Shown here piece by piece: positions 1-11,825 of a DNA stretch of 64,000 nucleotides (positions are counted from its first letter, which is position 1; every line of letters begins with the position of its first letter). This stretch comes from Takakia lepidozioides (lineage: Eukaryota > Streptophyta > Takakiopsida > Takakiales > Takakiaceae). The position numbers and the translations under genes were made by a program. Where the stretch lies: NCBI GenBank assembly GCA_030704615.1, contig CM060732.1, positions 11,782,001 through 11,846,000 of the forward strand. Direction: 5' to 3'. The notes under the pieces were generated by a model that was given only the letters and a program-made list of their open reading frames with translations, made no database searches and was not told the DNA's origin.

Positions 1-622
1 CATGATATGGCCTTTTTTAATTGAAAGATACGGAGGGATGTTGTAATTCACCATGGTCACCGGCCAAGTGGAATGACTACATGACTGGACAGAGAATGGG
101 TTGACCCCATCCGAGGAGAAGCCGAGGTGGACATGTCGTGGGTCCTCCAAGAGAAAAGGCCATATCTCTTCAATATGCCTCTATGCTTGTGAATCTTGTG
201 GCCCGCACACCTTTCCCAGGGGGCTCCGATGCGAGGCGTGCCATCTCATGAGTCTGGCCAATTCGGGGCTTCGGTACTATGCCCTCAATCACGCGAGATG
301 ATCGGAAAGTAATGCATTTTCTAGGATGAAATACCCCACACCCCCCACATGTAATCATCCCATTAACACACATAATACAACACCCTTATGTCTTTCCTTT
401 TATGCAGCATCTCCCTCATTTGGGTGTGAATGGTCAAAACCGAACGTCGCTCCTTCCACTCCTCACTCACTCATTCCAAAACCACAATCAGATCTTGCAT
501 GAGTACTACTCTCTAAACCCTAAACTTTGTGGAATACACTTTATATACATTGAGAAGATTAAAGAAAGTAATCTCCATGCGAGGGGGAATGGCGCTTATA
601 CCTTGCGTGGTACTTTTTTCTC

Positions 623-1288
623 TTAGACATCATCCCGATATCGGCCTTTTTTGCACTTTGGGCACTTGGTGAGACGCGAATCCTCTCCGTAGTATAGGGT
701 TTTATCACATGGACATGCATGAAAAAATTTATAGCCCATCCCCACAAAGTCCAAGACTTCGCGCGTCTCTTTCCGCGACCGTGACATTTTGGGTTTCAAG
801 TGTAGAGCAAGGATATAGTCTGCAATAGTTTGCATTATGGCAGACATCCCAACATTACTTATGCCAAATCGAATTTGAAGATTGAGCAAAAGTAAGATTG
901 TTGAAAATCGACTCACTTTCGCCCCTTCGTACAAGGGAGTTCTCGCCTCCCTCTCCATGTCATTTGAGGGGGCCATTTCAGGATCATCGATTGGCCGGGT
1001 TCCCTCTTCATGGGATGCATCAGCGCCCACATGATGCATTAAGATATCCTCCATGGCTTGCACATCCTCCTGGTTAATTTCATGCTCATTGTTGCTGTCA
1101 CTGTCACTATCACTGTCATCGTCATCATCGTCCGGTACCGTGGGGGCGGCGTCTCGCCCACGGCTCTCGCCTGATGTACTTGGGTTGTTTTCGGATGGGG
1201 AGCCAAGAGAAAAAACTGGGAAGGGATGAACAAAGTCCTGATACGAACAAATGAACATAGGGACATATATTATAATGTGTCCTTGCAA
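623..1288 (-). pseudogene. CACTA transposase (TNPD-type) N-terminal fragment
   Basis: The 221-aa ORF has an acidic linker (runs of D and SD around residues 55-65), then the order seen in TNPD-class transposases: a TPLYEGAKVSR block, an LQIRFGISN block, a SRKETREVLDFVGMGYKF block, and a HACPCDKTLYYG motif followed by paired Cys (CPKC) near the C-terminus. After the stop the same frame continues EKKVPRK, the residues expected next in the family, so the TAA at about 623-625 looks like an inactivating mutation. An AAG|GTATAAG donor follows. The catalytic core is not in the window. Family-level call is fairly secure; function is lost or incomplete here. Confidence 0.62.
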
Positions 1289-2236
1289 CCATACACTTCA
1301 TTATAAGCGAAATGCAAACAACAACCTTCAATGTGTGTGTGCATCAAATATGTCATTCGATAATTACATGTATGTGCGCAACGTACACGCATGCAAAGTT
1401 TCAAACCCAAACAAAATCATTTGCCCCCCCCAATGACGCATTCACCCTATCAATCAATTTTTGTTTATTAATATGAAAGAAAATCTTCTCATGCCATTGC
1501 ACCCAACAAACGGATGTGGCTCAAGCTTCATTTTTTTCCCACATGTGCTTAATTATATGTACAACACATGTACAAAGATCCAGCAGGAAAAAAAAAAAAA
1601 AATGTCTCCCCAACGACGTACTCACCCTTGCACCAATTTTGAATTAAATCGAATTTAAAATAAATATTTACATTTAGAAAATATATGATTGCGGTTTTGA
1701 GGGGCGTAATGATTTTATTTTTAGCTCTATTTTGTTCTGTGACATCGGGCTTTGCACCACTACATCCATGCAAAAAGTAGGACAAAAAAAATTTGGAAAA
1801 AAAATAAATGTGTTTCTAGGGTCACTTTTGCAGAACTCTCTATGAAAAATGCATGAATTTGAAGACATGAAGTTGAAGTTGAAGACTTTTGGAGTGCAAA
1901 TGAGAGAACAAAATCTGGTTATGGGTCCAAATGACTTTTGTTTACTCCCAAATTTTGCACACACATTGCATATGCTATCATTAAGCATATGGCTTGAAAA
2001 TGGAATAAAAAAAAAATCATCTGCAGGTGAAACACAATTTTCCGTCTCTATGACACGTAGCTGCGTTCAACACTAGAATGACCCATTGAATCAACTTGGT
2101 TCAAGCTCATATTTGGTCCACATGTGCATAAGTATGTTTAGATCACATACGCAAAGTTGCAACCCACACGAGCAACAAGAAAAAAATTTACATCAATCGA
2201 TTAATCGGATGTATACAAAGTACATCATGAGAATAT
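1289..2236. other. AT-rich spacer, no gene seen
   Basis: About 950 bp of AT-rich sequence between the transposase remnant and the SET-like ORF. Only short ORFs with no recognisable motif. It could be intron or intergenic DNA of the CACTA element. Confidence 0.35.
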
Positions 2237-2833
2237 CTACAATGCCCCTCTACGCGATCCCTGCCTAAAAGGAACCTTATTTCTATCATACACATCCCAC
2301 TCACGCTGTAATCGGAGGTCCCAATCATCCCGGGAGAACTCGTATGATTCAAATAGTTCGCTGCCAGCCCTAATAGTCCTACTAGCACATGTCATCACAA
2401 ACATGTGCATCCCCTCACAGTATACTGACGTATGACTACAAAAGCTCTCATGCCCATCGCTTCGCTCGTCGTATACTACATTGGTTATCCTAGGATGACC
2501 AAAAGAACTATTGACCAGCCCAGCAACATTGCCGAAGACGTCGGGGTCACCATCACAAAATCTGATCTCAATGGGAGACAACCCCCGTCTACATACATCC
2601 TGTCCGTTGACACACAAAATGTAGGGTAGGATGTATGGGGCTTCGAGGCGTAATGTACGGAACTCCGCGGAGATGTAGTATGGACCGTAGTAGGGCAACA
2701 AGTCCACCATGCTGTTTCTCCGAGGATGAACCACAATATCATTGACCGTGAATAAACCCCGACCCATAGCAGGGTCTGTAGCGGCTCTCACAACATACCG
2801 TCTCCCCCAATACTCGAACTCCACACCCAACAA
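2237..2833 (-). CDS. SET-domain-like protein inside CACTA element
   Basis: A 198-aa ORF with landmarks of SET lysine methyltransferases in the right order: GRGLFTVNDI near residues 24-33 (SET start, normally GxGxxAxxxI), PYYGPYY near 47-53 (position of the EYxG segment), GNVAGLVNSSFG near 100-111 (position of the NxxRFxNHSCxPN cofactor/knot motif) and an R-x-I-x-x-G-S-E-L-F-x-S-Y block near 154-166 (the RxIxxGEEL-xxxY catalytic segment). The Arg and His usual in the knot motif are altered, so activity is uncertain. No pre-SET or post-SET cysteines are seen. The upstream exons are on the same strand. Possibly a captured host gene carried by the transposon; a SET-like fold without activity is the alternative. 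Confidence 0.48.
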   Translation of the reverse strand: MLGVEFEYWGRRYVVRAATDPAMGRGLFTVNDIVVHPRRNSMVDLLPYYGPYYISAEFRTLRLEAPYILPYILCVNGQDVCRRGLSPIEIRFCDGDPDVFGNVAGLVNSSFGHPRITNVVYDERSDGHESFCSHTSVYCEGMHMFVMTCASRTIRAGSELFESYEFSRDDWDLRLQREWDVYDRNKVPFRQGSRRGAL

Positions 2834-3412
2834 CGAGGCTAGACGGTCCTCAGTAACATAGTCCTATGCGCTTCCCATCGGGGGCGAGGATCCAGCTCAG
2901 GCCGCCCAAGCCGAAGGGGAGGAAACCTAGGGCGAAGCCGACCCCTCCTAGGGGTTCGGGGGGCACATGCACGTGGAGGTGGAGGTGGAGGTGGTACTGC
3001 TGGCGGAGGAGATGAAAGTGGAGGTGGTTGAGGATGTAATGTCGGAGGTGCAGCCGGGGGTACAACGTCCGGATCAGGTACAACCGGAGGTGGATCAGGC
3101 AAAGAAACAGACGGGGGGGGGGGGGGGGGGGATGCCACAATCAGGGGGACCGCCTGAGGAAACTGGAGGGGGTGGGGGGGGGGGGGGGGGGTGGGCCTGC
3201 TCGTCGCCGGCCATAACGCCTACGACACCTACGATACCCTCGACCCTACGCATCTCATCTACGTGCTGCTGGGGGAACCAACTGGTCACATTGGGCACAT
3301 GCTCTGGCACAAATTCTGCAAGTAGACCGGCGCGAAATGCCTCATGTGCAATGTGATTGCGAGCTTGGGCATCAAGTCGTGGCTGCAATGTGCGTAGTGA
3401 ACGACGCATCAA
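2834..3412 (-). CDS. Proline-rich exon upstream of SET-like ORF
   Basis: Minus-strand reading gives an initial segment with RTLQPRLDAQARNHIAHEAF and a VTSWFPQQHVDEMRR stretch, then long proline tracts that alternate between frames at three G/C homopolymers (about 3115-3130, 3172-3191). Frame changes at homopolymers suggest sequencing error or decay. The tract leads directly into the SET-like ORF, so a single protein with a disordered Pro-rich N-terminal region is plausible. No catalytic motif. Confidence 0.33.
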
Positions 3413-3524
3413 TACTTATGTCGTAATTTTGATTCATGTATGCTTACCAATCATACTATATTATTAGATAAACCTAAATGTACCTTAAATGAATGTTAAT
3501 GAGAGGGGTCGGAAAAACACTCAC

Positions 3525-3755
3525 CTTTGCCGCATCCGCAATCTTGTTCTTCTTGTAATGTTTTTTGACAACATGCGGTCGCCGCCTCGGTGGTCTGGTA
3601 CCGCCCGGCGGTATCCGTTTCCAACACTTAGTGCACCAACACTCAATCCTGTCGGGGGGGGGGGGTTCAAAGGTGGACGTGGTTGGACGGGGTGGCCCGC
3701 GAGAGGGCAACCCGCGGCGCCCCCGACTCGATCCCGGAGTGTCAACATCCTCCAC
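3525..3755 (-). CDS. Cys/basic exon with GT donor, unknown function
   Basis: This minus-strand exon encodes a CWCTKCWKRIPPGG segment followed by a basic RPPRRRPHVVKKHYKKNK stretch, resembling a zinc-binding or DNA-binding segment. It starts right after a TTTCAG acceptor and ends at an AAAG|GTGAGT donor (3525/3524), with an ATAAG acceptor about 110 bp downstream near 3415, giving a plausible short plant intron. It is probably the 5' part of the same transposon gene as the Pro-rich and SET-like exons. No family recognised. Confidence 0.3.
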
Positions 3756-3869
3756 ATCACCTGAAATTTGGCCCCGGTCCCTTCTACGATTGTGCCCGGC
3801 AACCTATATTGGATCAGGTGCAATGGATGGCTCCTCGCCACGAAAAATGGTCGCTCTAGGGCCACAATC

Positions 3870-4321
3870 GATATGTGGTACTACCTCCCCATCCTCGAGG
3901 GAGACGGGTCGATGTTTCCTCACCATCCCATCCTAATTAACACACATCACCAACACTTTCATTTCTCAAAAACCGTTGGCAAAAAAACCCTGTGCCTTAG
4001 CCTCGGGGCTTTCAAAATTGGTAACCAAAGGCGGAGCATCCCTATGGTGCTAGAGCCCAAGACAATAAATCCTTCCTCTCGTTCTATCTTCAGGATGCCC
4101 ACACCATGGAAAAATTTGTTGAGACCCAGCGCTTTGCGATTATCAGATTGAACCACATTTTGGGTATGTGAATCCTAATTACACCGTTTATCCTTTTAAC
4201 CCCAAGACCCACAACCAAAACCGCCAATCCAAAACCCAGCACCATAAAGAAAAGAAAACACCCAAACCAGTACCATATGAAAAAAAATAAAAAAAAATAA
4301 AAACTAAGAAACCCAAAAGGC
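3870..4321. other. Transposon-internal sequence, no gene seen
   Basis: Between the exons and the subterminal repeats. One 127-aa ORF (3768-4151, plus) and its minus shadow show no recognisable motif. Confidence 0.3.
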
Positions 4322-4589
4322 CCTAAAACCTAAACCCAGAAAGGCCGGCCGTCGCCTCCTGCGACACCCTCGTGTCGCATTTGATGACAAGTTTTTTTTT
4401 CATTTTTTTATCTGGGGGTCGCACCCCGCGACGGACAGCCGTCGCGGGGGGCGACGTGTTTTTTATATGGGGCCGGGGGGACGGCCAGCCGTCGCAAACT
4501 TCATTTTTACATTTTAAAAAAAGGGCAGGCGCAGGCGTGCGACGGCGGGCGTCGCACGTGGGCACCGCATCTTTTTTTTTCCCTAAGTG
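4322..4589. repeat. CACTA subterminal repeats and terminus
   Basis: Dense GTCGC and GCGAC pentamers in both orientations, often separated by G-rich spacers, ending in CCCTAAGTG (4581-4589, the complement of a CACTTAGGG terminus). Subterminal arrays of this kind bind TNPA in En/Spm. The second end in the window (26,637) uses the same pentamers but terminates CTATAGTG. Confidence 0.55.
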
Positions 4590-4963
4590 TTGAAGCATCT
4601 CTTTCCCCTCCATTTTCGTTTGTTCTTTGGGAGAGAGGTAGTTCAGAGAGTGGGGTTTAGGGTGGAGGAGAAACGCACCTGCTGTTGAGCCCGAGGTGGT
4701 CGCAAGGCCCCAAGGAGTTTGCCCCAACGCCGCTCCAACGCCCAAGGTAAGCACCGCCTCCTCCCTCACTTTCTGTCTTTCTTTCTTGCCCTAAGCACGG
4801 GCTGATGTCTCTCTCCCCTGTGTGGTAGGAACGCCGCGCAGAGGCGCAACCTAACGAGCTGAAGAGAGAGAGAGCCGTGGTGAGCGGGGGAGAGATGCCT
4901 GTAGCGGCGGGGACCCGCGCCGCTGGTAGCTGCGACAGCACCGCAGCAGCAGCAGAGGTACGT
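4590..4963 (+). other. GA/GC-rich flank, possible 5' leader fragment
   Basis: Sequence outside the CACTA terminus contains two good splice-like signals (CCAAG|GTAAGCA near 4745 and a GTGTGGTAG acceptor near 4828) and a short ATG frame with Ala-rich residues near 4894, then is cut by LINE-derived sequence. It could be the leader of an interrupted host gene, but nothing downstream confirms it. Confidence 0.18.
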
Positions 4964-5612
4964 CAGGGAAATTGCACTCTCCATTTCCTCTCTGTTTCTG
5001 TTTACTGTTCAAAGGTAGTCTTCTTGCCCTGACTTTAACTTTAGGTCTGGTGCCAAGAGTGGGATAGACCCTTGAGCGCATCCATGATGTCCTCCCCCAT
5101 GTCACAGACTGGAAACACGTTCAGGGAAGTTTTCTTCCTAACTTCATTTTCATCGGACAATTTTCTGGTAACAGACATGGCTTTGGATACTACACTCTCT
5201 AAGTCAGGTTTATCCAGCAAGGTCAAGACTTGCAGGTCTAGATTCAGATCCTGGAGAATCTCTTTTACTCTCTTCTCCTAGGGCTCACCCTGTTTGACAG
5301 GGCGGTCATGTTTCCAAGATATAGAGTCGATTAACTTAGGATATCTGGTGTTGGACATATGTTGCAGCTGAACCCACCATCTGACCTTGAATTTAGGGTG
5401 TCGGGAGCTTAAAAGAGAGCAGCACAGAAGAGAGGGAAGATATACATGTCATGTCAAGACATGGACAAGACCGCTAAGGTCATTGTCATTGAAAGACAAA
5501 ACAGCCCTTTATAGGGCACCATCTAACATTCCCTTTCATGTTTACAATCTCATTTGAATACCCCATTACATTTCAGGGTCTCTGAAAAAACAGGGTGGGA
5601 GGGTGGGATTCA
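4964..5612 (-). pseudogene. LINE-tail fragment 1
   Basis: Minus-strand reading matches the other three LINE fragments (13.4, 16.4 and 19.8 kb): a DLESVVSKAMSVTRKLSDENEVR block and a CDMGEDIMDALKGL block, followed on the 3' side by a shared tail with GTCATGTCAAGACATG. The Cys-His knuckle part present in the other copies is missing. Non-LTR reverse transcriptase C-terminal region by comparison with the siblings. Frames are interrupted. Confidence 0.5.
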
Positions 5613-6420
5613 CTAGAAGCATTCGTGTCTTTTCCGAATCGACTGCATGTCCAAAACCGCTGAGGGAACAACTTTGAGATGTTGGTTACTACTGCACAGT
5701 CGTAACGGATAAATTCGCATTTCTAATGGCGGATAGAAGTTGCATCAACGACTCCGCAGTCGGCGCAATATTCGCGGTGATTTAATTCAATTACGTAAAT
5801 TGTTTTTTTTTTCTTAAAAACAACAATTACAAGTGGTTTTAAGCACTAGAGAAGGACTCTTAACAACTAGGCATTCATTGCACACCCTATTCAAAAATGG
5901 AAGTTTTATAAGTGCTCCACATGGCTCATGACGTGGAATATTTTAATGTATTTTAGGGCTTGTGTGGCTCGTAGTGATTGTTCTAATCGTCGGATGTAAA
6001 ATGATCTAAGGGTGAAAGAGTAACTTTGTCTTTTGCCTGAATTTGTCTAAGTGTTGGGAGAGGGATGGAGGCTTGGGAGAGAGACGAGCAAGTGATGCGA
6101 GAAGGATGAAGACCAAATCGAGGCCCATGTCCTGTTGTTGCAAGCGTTTATGGCGTCAAGGGCGCATTATGTGCAAATGTGGGCTCTTGGCTCCCCTTTG
6201 TACCATGATTTGGTATTCTTCCTGATGATCACAAGGTTCTTGGGGAATCAGCTTGGTCTTAGCAGCCCATATTTTAATCTCTGCCTGCTCAGCTGCACCG
6301 TGGTGGTTCTTACGGACCAATCCCACATTACCTGACTGCAGATACAAGCAGCACGCACAAGAGGTCTTCTTGGGTTCATGGTCAGTCTAATCCGCAATGG
6401 GTCATGACACAAGGTAGAGG
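5613..6420. other. No gene seen
   Basis: Only short unsupported ORFs; AT-rich around 5.8-6.0 kb. Confidence 0.4.
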
Positions 6421-6469
6421 ACAATGTGGTGAGGGCACCTTCTTCTTCGAGCTATTTCAGCCTGTTTTG

Positions 6470-7290
6470 CCGAGATGTAGTGTCGTGGAGTGCGATTCTT
6501 GCAGGGTATGCACAGCAGGGACGTGGGATGGAGGCTTTGGAGACCTATGAAGTTGTGAAGGGAGAGTTTGATAACATGGTTGAACGAGATGTTGTCTCAT
6601 GGAACACGCTGAATCTCGCAAGATATGGCCAGCATGTGTGCGGGATGAGGGCATTGGAGACATATGAGCAAATGTTGCGAGAAGGGGTGCAGCCTGACCG
6701 GGTCACGTTCATTTGTGTTTGCAATGCATGTGCAAACCTGGAAGCCCTGGAGACTTGGAGACCTGGCAAAGGGCAAAGAGGTCCATCGTGACATCGTCAA
6801 AGCTGGAAGTGTACCAGATGTAACAATACCTCGTCGACATGTATGCCAAACGTGGGAGCATTCCCTCGTGGACAAGGAGTGTTCAACAATATGGCTGAGT
6901 GAAACGTGGTGTGGTGGAACGTGATGATCGCAGGACATGCACAACCTGGGCGGGGATTGAGGGTTTTGGAGACCTATGAGCAAATGATGTGGGTCTAGGA
7001 GGTGAAGCCCGAGCACATTACGTTTGTTTGTGTTTGTAGTGCATGTGCGAGCTGTTGGAGGAGGGCAAAGAGGTCCATGGTTGCATCGTCAAAGCTGGAA
7101 TTGTGGTAGATGTCATTCTGAACATGAATACCCTTCTAGATAGGGAGTGTTCAACAATATGCTGAGCAAAATGTGGTGTCGTGGAAAGTGATGATCGCAG
7201 GACATGCACAACAGGGGCAAGGATTGCAGGTTTTGGAGACCTATGAGCAGTTGATGTGGGAGGGGGTGAAGTCCGACCACATTACGTTCA
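6470..7290 (+). pseudogene. PLS-class pentatricopeptide-repeat (PPR) pseudogene
   Basis: Three to four degenerate PPR modules read in plus frames: RDVVSWSAILAGYAQQGRGM, ERDVVSWNTL, a YEQMLREGVQPDRVTFICVC block, CNACANLEALE, then frame-shifted GKEVH-, MYAKRGSI- and VFNNMAE-like segments and a second EQM..(V)KP..ITFVCVC module to about 7290. Such DVVSW/GVQPD modules typify plant organellar RNA-editing/processing PPR proteins, which bind RNA one base per repeat. Stops and frameshifts (for example near 6787, 6990 and 7130) prevent a long reading frame. No start, E or DYW domain is seen, so this is a fragment. Confidence 0.75.
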
Positions 7291-7299
7291 GAGAGTTCA

Positions 7300-9611
7300 A
7301 ATGCCTCTCCACCATGACCTTGCTTAGCTAACCATGCCTTGCTGAGGTTGTTGTCTTGCACTTGAGCTGTTTTTGGACACGCTAGAACATCCAGCAAGGC
7401 CTCTGCTCGAGAGAGAAATCAGCTTGAATGCAGGGTCAGATTTTGAGACACAATCACCACTCAGAACTGTTCTTTGCACCAGCATGGCATGTCAGCATGC
7501 ATATCAGCCCAAACTCATTACTCCGTGAGCCTTCCACTGCCGGAGTGTGCCCTTCAAGCAGATCTCGAACGCAGAGGGATGGAACGGGGTTTTGAAACCA
7601 GCATTGCCCAACTGGATACCCAATTCAGCTCCGCATCTTCGGTCCATAATCTGCTGCACATTGTGAAGTTTCTGCCCGTTCACCGCAAGTTGAAGAAGGA
7701 GAATTCTTAAACACGGGTACTCATAATCTGAAAATGGCTCCAGCTTATGTTGCTTGAGTGCGAATATGAGTGTGGTTGCTTGGCAACTTTACATTTGGTC
7801 CATCCACTCCATATGATGAGCAGGATTCAGCTTGATCTCTCACACAAAAAAGACGCTGCCAAGATGGGTTTGCTACCCTGGATAACTCCCGTCGTTGTTA
7901 TGGGGCTGCAACATACAATTAATCTCGCCCATGGCGAGGGGCCTTGCATTCCACCAATCATCTGTAAGTCCCGTGAAACTGTTTTGTGGCAGTTTGTAAG
8001 CAGGGGCAGCGATGGTGGGTTGTTGTAGGATTTGATGAACTCAATGCCGTTGTACTGACAACAACCCCTCATATCTTATGCAAGCATTCAACAAACCAAG
8101 TTGACTGCAGAGCATAGGCCCCCCACGTTTCTAGTTGCCTAATGTTCTTCATTACCTGGCAGAGCATTTTCCAGGGTCTCCATCTGTGATGACACACTAT
8201 ATTCTCATGTGGTTCAGCTTCTGGTCTTGTTCTTGTTTGCCACCACCCAATGAAGGCAGTTCCCACCTGCTTGATTCTCTCCATATGGTTGTTTGGCAGG
8301 GTTTCCCACAAACCGCATTTCCTTTTCAGACTGCCAGTCATCAGCTCGTTCTCCAATGCTTCACTTTCTTCCCAAGTGAAGTGCTCTCCTCTTTTATGCT
8401 TCAACATCCTGTGCAGGTGTCTTTTCCTTCATCTCCCGTGGTGCTTTTGAATGAATGAGCACTGATTGCATGTTGGCAACACTTACGGTGTCCCTTCCTT
8501 GCATGCCACTCCAGGCCCCGTCATTGACTTTCTGGCAGGGAAGTCTCCTCCTCTCCTTCATTTTCTGGCTCTGTTGGTGCCCACTCACCATGCTATCAAG
8601 GCTGCATTTATTCGTGGTGTTGCGCCAGCCAAGGGCGATCTTTCACTGGTCCAATTGTTGGCAGCAGCTGATTGGAGTCTTCTTGGCAGAGTCTCCCACG
8701 AGCTCCCATCAGGCATCAGGTTTTCTACCCTGCCCTTCCACTTTTCATAAGCAAGGTGCCTGTCTTCCTCCCTTTCACTCTTCAGCCTCTCAGGCAGATT
8801 TTTCTTCATGCGATGCTGCTCCCATACTTCAGTCCTTGTTAATTTCTCCAGCCATCGCCCTCAGGTTTTGACAAGGTATTGCTGCCCTTCCTTGTGTCTT
8901 TCCTCACTCCCAGCTGCTGGTTTTATCCCAGATTCACCTCTCATCCTTGCTTGGGTTTTGCTTGCCAAACAGCCCTTGTGTGGGGAACTTCAACGAAAGG
9001 AAACATTCATTCTCAACTCCTGTCTTTGTACCTCTTTGCAGCAGTCCAGCCTCGGGTGCCTCACTTTCTGATTGCTAGGTTGCATTCTTCGACCGCCAAC
9101 CTTTGACAGGAAAGTGTGCTCCCTCTTCCTCATCTTCTACTGGTTCCCTTGATGCTTCACTTTGTATGTCTTCCTCCTCATGTTTTAGCAGCAGCTCCCA
9201 TGCCTGAATTGTACTTTTCCTCGTAGTTGATCTGTGCTTCATTTTTCTCCGTAGCTTAATCAACTGTTTGTCTTGGCAGCTCCTTGTCTGAGTGCCGTGT
9301 CTCACTGCATCTCCTTGGCTGCCCACCATCCATAGAGTCTTTCTTGCACTATTCTGACCCTCGTCGGCATGCACTTTGTTGCGATGCCCCCACATGTATT
9401 TGATGCTCCCTGTAATCATCAACATAGTGCACATGGAAGATGGAAGATGGTTTGTACACATGGAAGAATAGCTGAAGGACCAAGGATAGAGTGGGGGTCC
9501 AGATTCATAAGAGGGCCGGATTTCAAGTGAAGAAGATGTACGATCGACATCCAGACAAAGACGATTAACACTTCGATAAGGTATGATCTGGAATGAATAT
9601 GTTGTCTTCAT
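7300..9611 (-). other. Unrecognised ORF cluster
   Basis: Several minus-strand ORFs (8069-8407, 8394-8591, 8585-8809, 9075-9611). Two share an (S/L)WETLP motif: near residue 34 of the first (GLWETLPNN) and near residue 38 of the third (SSWETLPRR). The first begins HFTWEESEALENEL, faintly like a Myb/SANT helix. The repeated motif on one strand hints at decayed repeated exons, but no family is recognised. Confidence 0.2.
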
Positions 9612-9619
9612 GGCTGACG

Positions 9620-10317
9620 TGAGGCTTTCACAGATTCCACCTCTTTGTCATGGTAGGCATGAGTACATCCACAAGCTGTAGTGCCTTGGATGAGAAGCAG
9701 TCCCCTCACAAAGTATATACGCTCGTTTTCTCAAGAGCATACAAATTCTTTGCCTAGCAGAATGCTATTCTATACTTTTCACTCTGAAACAAAATCCACT
9801 TGTCATGTAGGATTGGAGTAGCCCTGCCTGAGTTACCATCACACCCTCTCTTATCGTGTGGGCGACAACCTGAGATTACCATGATTGATTATTTTCAAGA
9901 TCTCAGGAAACACTCAATCAGCTTACATGATTGTGTTAGATGTGTCAAGTCGCAATCTCAAGCTAGAATGGAACCTCAAGGCTGGCTCTGGTAGAGCAGG
10001 GACTATTTCCCTTTGGGTGCTTATTACATGTATTCTTACCTCTGGGCTTGCAATTGTGTGCAACAGGCCTGATGGACTGGAGAAGGCTTATGTAAGGCTT
10101 GACAACTAATTATGATGCGTTGGATATGGCAAACAAAGTGGTATCATCTAGAATGGTTCTTGTTGTTGGAACTGGGTTGGTTTTGAGAGGTGTTTTGTAA
10201 GTTTGTAGTTTGCAAAGTGCTTTTCATGAGTTTCATCCAATAAACGTATGTAAAATGTCTGGCTTTAGAACAGTTATATTTTGATAGCTTTCATAGTTAT
10301 GTGCTAATGACTGCTAA
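9620..10317. other. No gene seen
   Basis: Non-coding by inspection. The segment around 9450-9535 resembles the unit found again at 10.7 and 11.26 kb. Confidence 0.35.
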
Positions 10318-11400
10318 TGAAGGCACCTTCTTCAATTTCACCTTGTTTTCCCCTCTTATCAGAATCGCCCCTAATTATTCATGTCTGGATTCTGCAAGCT
10401 AGCTGGTTGAGTGAAGCTTGATAGTTGGAGTTGACTTTGACATGATTCTGCCAATGTGACAACAGGGAAAGTATCAGAAACAGGTAACACAGACAAGGAG
10501 AAGTTGTTGGAATGAATACTTTCTGACCCCAGTCAATGGTGGGACAAGAGAGGAAGAAGGTGAATGTTTGTTGGATTATAGAGAGTAGCATATGCAATGA
10601 GCGTAGGAACTAGTGTGATAAGTTAAGTTGGGTGTTTCCTAGAACAAGTCTAGGCTGTCATCGTCAACTGCTAGCAACAAGGCAAGGTTGTATGCATGAT
10701 TCGTACGAGGCATGGATAGCTGAAGGAGCAAGGAGAGAGTGTGGGTGCAGATTCACCCAAGAGGGCCGGACTTCAAGCTCCAGATTAACTATGAAGCTAC
10801 AAGAAACCTGCATGGGTAGATGGTCAACTGGCAGCAACGGCACAATTGATAAAATCAGACATTGTTAATGAAGACATCTTCTTCACCACATTTCACCCTG
10901 TTTTTCCCTCTTATAAGAATCAGCCCAAAATTTCGATGTGAATTTTGCAAGTTAGCTGGTGAGTGAATCTAGTTTGGAGTGATTTTGACATGATACTGCT
11001 ATGTGACAACACGAAAGTATCCAAAAACAAGTAACAGACATCAGGAGAAGCTATGGAATGAATACTTTTCTGCCCCCAGTCAATGATGGGACAAATGAGG
11101 CAAAAAGGTGAATGTCTGCTACATTTCAGAGAGTAGCAGACGCAATTGAGCATAGGAACTAGTGTGATAAGCTGAGTTGGGTGTTCTAGAACAAATGTAG
11201 GTTGTCATTGTTAGCTACTAGCAAAAAGGCAAGGATGAATGCATGATTTGTGCAGGGGCATGGATAGTTGAAGGAGCAGGGATAGAGTGTGGTCCAGATT
11301 CATCCTAGAGGGGCAAATTTTCAAGCACAAGATTACATATAATCTCTGTGGATCAATAACTACAAGAAACCTCCATGGGTAGATGGTCTATTCCGTGGGA
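10318..11400. repeat. Diverged tandem duplication, about 550-bp unit, two copies
   Basis: Units start near 10,318 and 10,866 and align along their length: a CACCTTCTTC start, TGACATGAT.CTGC, a GAATGAATACTTT block followed by CCCAGTCAATG, TAGGAACTAGTGTGATAAG, and GAGAGAGTGTGG/GATAGAGTGTGG with GAGGG nearby. A third partial copy (GAGGGCCGG block) lies near 9450-9535. Numerous substitutions and indels make this an old duplication. Confidence 0.55.
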
Positions 11401-11554
11401 ACTCACTGAAGTCTTGCATTATGAGGATCAGAACTGCTTGGCAGCTTACTTGCACAAGGCCTTGACCCTTAGACAATCCCCAGAGCACAGTAGCTTTTGG
11501 GCTGCTTTTTACTTTGTGTTTTCATTTTGTCCCATAAGCTCTTTGAGCTTTCCG

Positions 11555-11600
11555 CAGATGTAATAAAGTTCCATTTTGTTTCATTTCATTTTGTTTCATG
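11555..11600 (+). terminator. Possible polyadenylation region
   Basis: AATAAA (TGTAATAAAGTT) is followed by a T-rich TTTGTTTCATTTCATTTTG stretch, resembling a plant 3' end. No coding region can be assigned upstream. Confidence 0.18.
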
Positions 11601-11825
11601 GCATGTCTTTCATCGTTTGTGCATTTCTAATGCATGATTAGTCTCTTGTATGGCATTACATGCGTATGTATAGTCGACTCACTAAACACCAAAACTCCCA
11701 AGCATGAATCACTATGAATGATTGTTCAAGTAATTTCGAGCACTTCATTTAAAATAGTAAAAGCAGTGGTTGCGCCAACTTCCGCAGTCGCAATTACCAC
11801 TAGGCATGTAGCATTGCAAGTTATG

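Larger units (their letters stand above)
1..4589 (-). mobile_element. CACTA (En/Spm-like) transposon, terminal part
   Basis: The plus-strand right end reads, on the minus strand, CACTTAGGG followed by an A-run and about 250 bp rich in GTCGC/GCGAC motifs, the usual CACTA layout of a CACT terminus with subterminal repeats. Internally, on the minus strand, lie a TNPD-type transposase remnant (623-1288), a SET-like ORF (2237-2833) and proline-rich and Cys-containing exons (2.8-3.8 kb). The other terminus lies beyond position 1. A related end with the same subterminal motif is at 25.9-26.6 kb. That all these ORFs belong to one element is inferred from shared strand and position. Confidence 0.55.

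Noticed and set aside
3095-3356. Proline or glycine-tract ORFs on both strands as separate genes
   Set aside because: Driven by G/C homopolymers; only the minus reading linked to the SET-like ORF is kept, at low confidence.
8069-8407. Myb/SANT transcription factor exon
   Set aside because: The FTWEESEAL..LWETLP resemblance is too weak, and flanking exons are not identifiable.
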